From contig WASS01000029.1 of NCBI GenBank assembly GCA_009712635.1, positions 355,276 to 419,275 of the forward strand: DNA of 64,000 nt, in the 5' to 3' direction. The notes beneath the pieces are model-generated. The model worked only from the letters and a program-made list of their open reading frames with translations, ran no database searches and was not told the DNA's origin. The DNA is from Hungatella sp. (GTDB lineage Bacteria; Bacillota; Clostridia; Lachnospirales; Lachnospiraceae). A program made the position numbers and the translations under genes. Positions 63,151 to 64,000 of this stretch are shown here, piece after piece. Each line of letters begins with the position of its first letter. Position 1 is the stretch's first letter.

Positions 63151-63286
63151 CCTTTCTCCTTTATTTTTAGTTATAAATAATGGTGGGTACATTATATAAA
63201 TCGGATTGTTATTGTAAAATAATAATAGTATTTGTACAGAATAAACCATAATTCTAACACATTTGTATAAAAAGGAAAACGAAAAA

Positions 63287-64000
63287 CTAAATATTTGTCA
63301 GCCGTTCAAATAAATTGTTTACATTGATCCGGCCGTATCCCCAGACATTATTCGGATAAACTTCTGAGGGGCTTCTTACGGCACCTCTTATAATTAACCG
63401 GTTGACGTCGTATCCGGTCAGGGAAGTATAGTTGCCTCTTGGTATTCCCCATTCAAGTACCATGGCAATAATTCCTGCTGCATGGGCGCAGGCGGCGCCG
63501 GTGCCGGTTGCAGTCCCGTACTGGTTGCCGGGAGCAGCACAGGGGATCTGGTAGCCGGGTGCTGCAATATCCGGCTTAACCAGACCGCTTCTGGTATAAC
63601 CCCTGCTGGATTCAGGCAGAATGCCATCGGTAAACTGATTATAAGCTGTTACGGTCAGCTGGTTGGCACCATTGCCCGGAGATGTGATGGTAGTATCCGG
63701 ATTAGGCGCTAAAAAATAGGTGCTGTCAGATAAGATTGAACCGCTAGGGAGCCAGCAATGAAACGAAAATGATTCATTTTCAAGACTCTGAGCCCGTAAA
63801 GACCATACACCAGGCTGAGGGTTTAAAAAACGGATTAAAATAAGCTGATCTCCGGTTTCCTCTTCAAAAATAATATTATTTACCCAGACAACACTCTGGG
63901 TGAAGATGAAATTGAATTTTCGACAGTCTGAGATGGAAGGATAAATACGCTGGGTCGATTCCCTGTTTGGCGTAGAGATATCAATGGAGATTCGTTCTGG
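63287..64000 (-). CDS. S8 family subtilisin-like protein, C-terminal part, catalytic Ser replaced
   Basis: The last 237 residues of a gene entering from the right edge, stop TAG 63289-63287. The subtilase C-terminal core is clear: TRSGLVKPDIAAPGYQI, then TATGTGAACAHAAGIIAMVL where subtilases have GTSxAxPxxAG, then IIRGAVRSPSEVYPNNVWGYG. The ending resembles clostridial Csp-type peptidases. The position of the catalytic serine (GTS) reads glycine, as in pseudoproteases such as CspC of Clostridioides difficile. The Asp and His parts lie outside the window, so loss of activity is inferred from one residue. Confidence 0.8.
   Translation of the reverse strand, partial: PERISIDISTPNRESTQRIYPSISDCRKFNFIFTQSVVWVNNIIFEEETGDQLILIRFLNPQPGVWSLRAQSLENESFSFHCWLPSGSILSDSTYFLAPNPDTTITSPGNGANQLTVTAYNQFTDGILPESSRGYTRSGLVKPDIAAPGYQIPCAAPGNQYGTATGTGAACAHAAGIIAMVLEWGIPRGNYTSLTGYDVNRLIIRGAVRSPSEVYPNNVWGYGRINVNNLFERLTNI

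Overview
The window looks like the chromosome of an anaerobic, spore-forming, low-GC Firmicute, most likely a Lachnospiraceae member of the Lacrimispora / Clostridium cluster XIVa type. The evidence is a clostridial-type spore photoproduct lyase, an S8 (Csp-like) peptidase, strong AAGGAGG ribosome-binding sites, many PTS and GPH sugar transporters, AraC-type regulators and three methyl-accepting chemotaxis proteins. This assignment is inference from gene content; no rRNA or tRNA gene was seen, and no phage, insertion sequence or CRISPR array.

Layout. 1-4.6 kb: end of an unknown gene, then an RpiR regulator with a beta-glucoside PTS (IIBCA) and a GH1 6-phospho-beta-glucosidase. 4.7-10.3 kb: AraC regulator, a CUT1 sugar ABC importer lacking its own ATPase, and a GH13_18 sucrose-phosphorylase-like enzyme. 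10.4-12 kb: divergent DJ-1/PfpI protein and WYL regulator sharing a palindrome. 12.1-16.8 kb: radical SAM/SPASM enzyme translationally coupled to a FecBCD-type importer, followed by a MarR-GNAT fusion. 16.9-21.2 kb (minus strand): selenium-type molybdenum hydroxylase, its MobA-like cytidylyltransferase, and a second MobA-like protein fused to a ModE-like winged helix. 21.3-26.2 kb: DUF4491 protein and an ascorbate-type PTS (IIB, IIC) led by a PRD regulator that carries the only EIIA domain and closed by a stand-alone TrpA-like protein. 26.2-37.1 kb: hemicellulose/beta-glucan oligosaccharide locus (GH5, GH42, GH43, two GPH symporters, an alpha/beta hydrolase, two AraC regulators); all the enzymes lack signal peptides and so act in the cytoplasm. 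37.1-40.9 kb: TetR regulator, Lon protease, DUF1858 redox protein and a small hypothetical. 41.1-44.9 kb: CdaR regulator, GntP permease and glycerate kinase. 45-50.2 kb: chemoreceptor, a split chromate transporter with an unknown partner, and a divergent LysR regulator. 50.3-52.2 kb: lgt and splB. 52.4-58.6 kb: a complete L-ascorbate (ula) locus ending in an unknown beta-propeller-like protein. 58.7-63.1 kb: two chemoreceptors around a 47-residue membrane protein. The window ends in a truncated S8 family gene whose catalytic serine position reads glycine.

Regulation visible in the DNA: near-identical 16-bp TetR operators before tetR and lon; repeated AAACGAACATA boxes before ulaG and ulaR; an inverted repeat over the -35 box of the molybdenum hydroxylase operon whose half recurs upstream of the ModE-like fusion gene; and palindromes at the RpiR, WYL, MarR-GNAT and PRD-regulator promoters. 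All motif comparisons were made by eye; no database or structure search was run.
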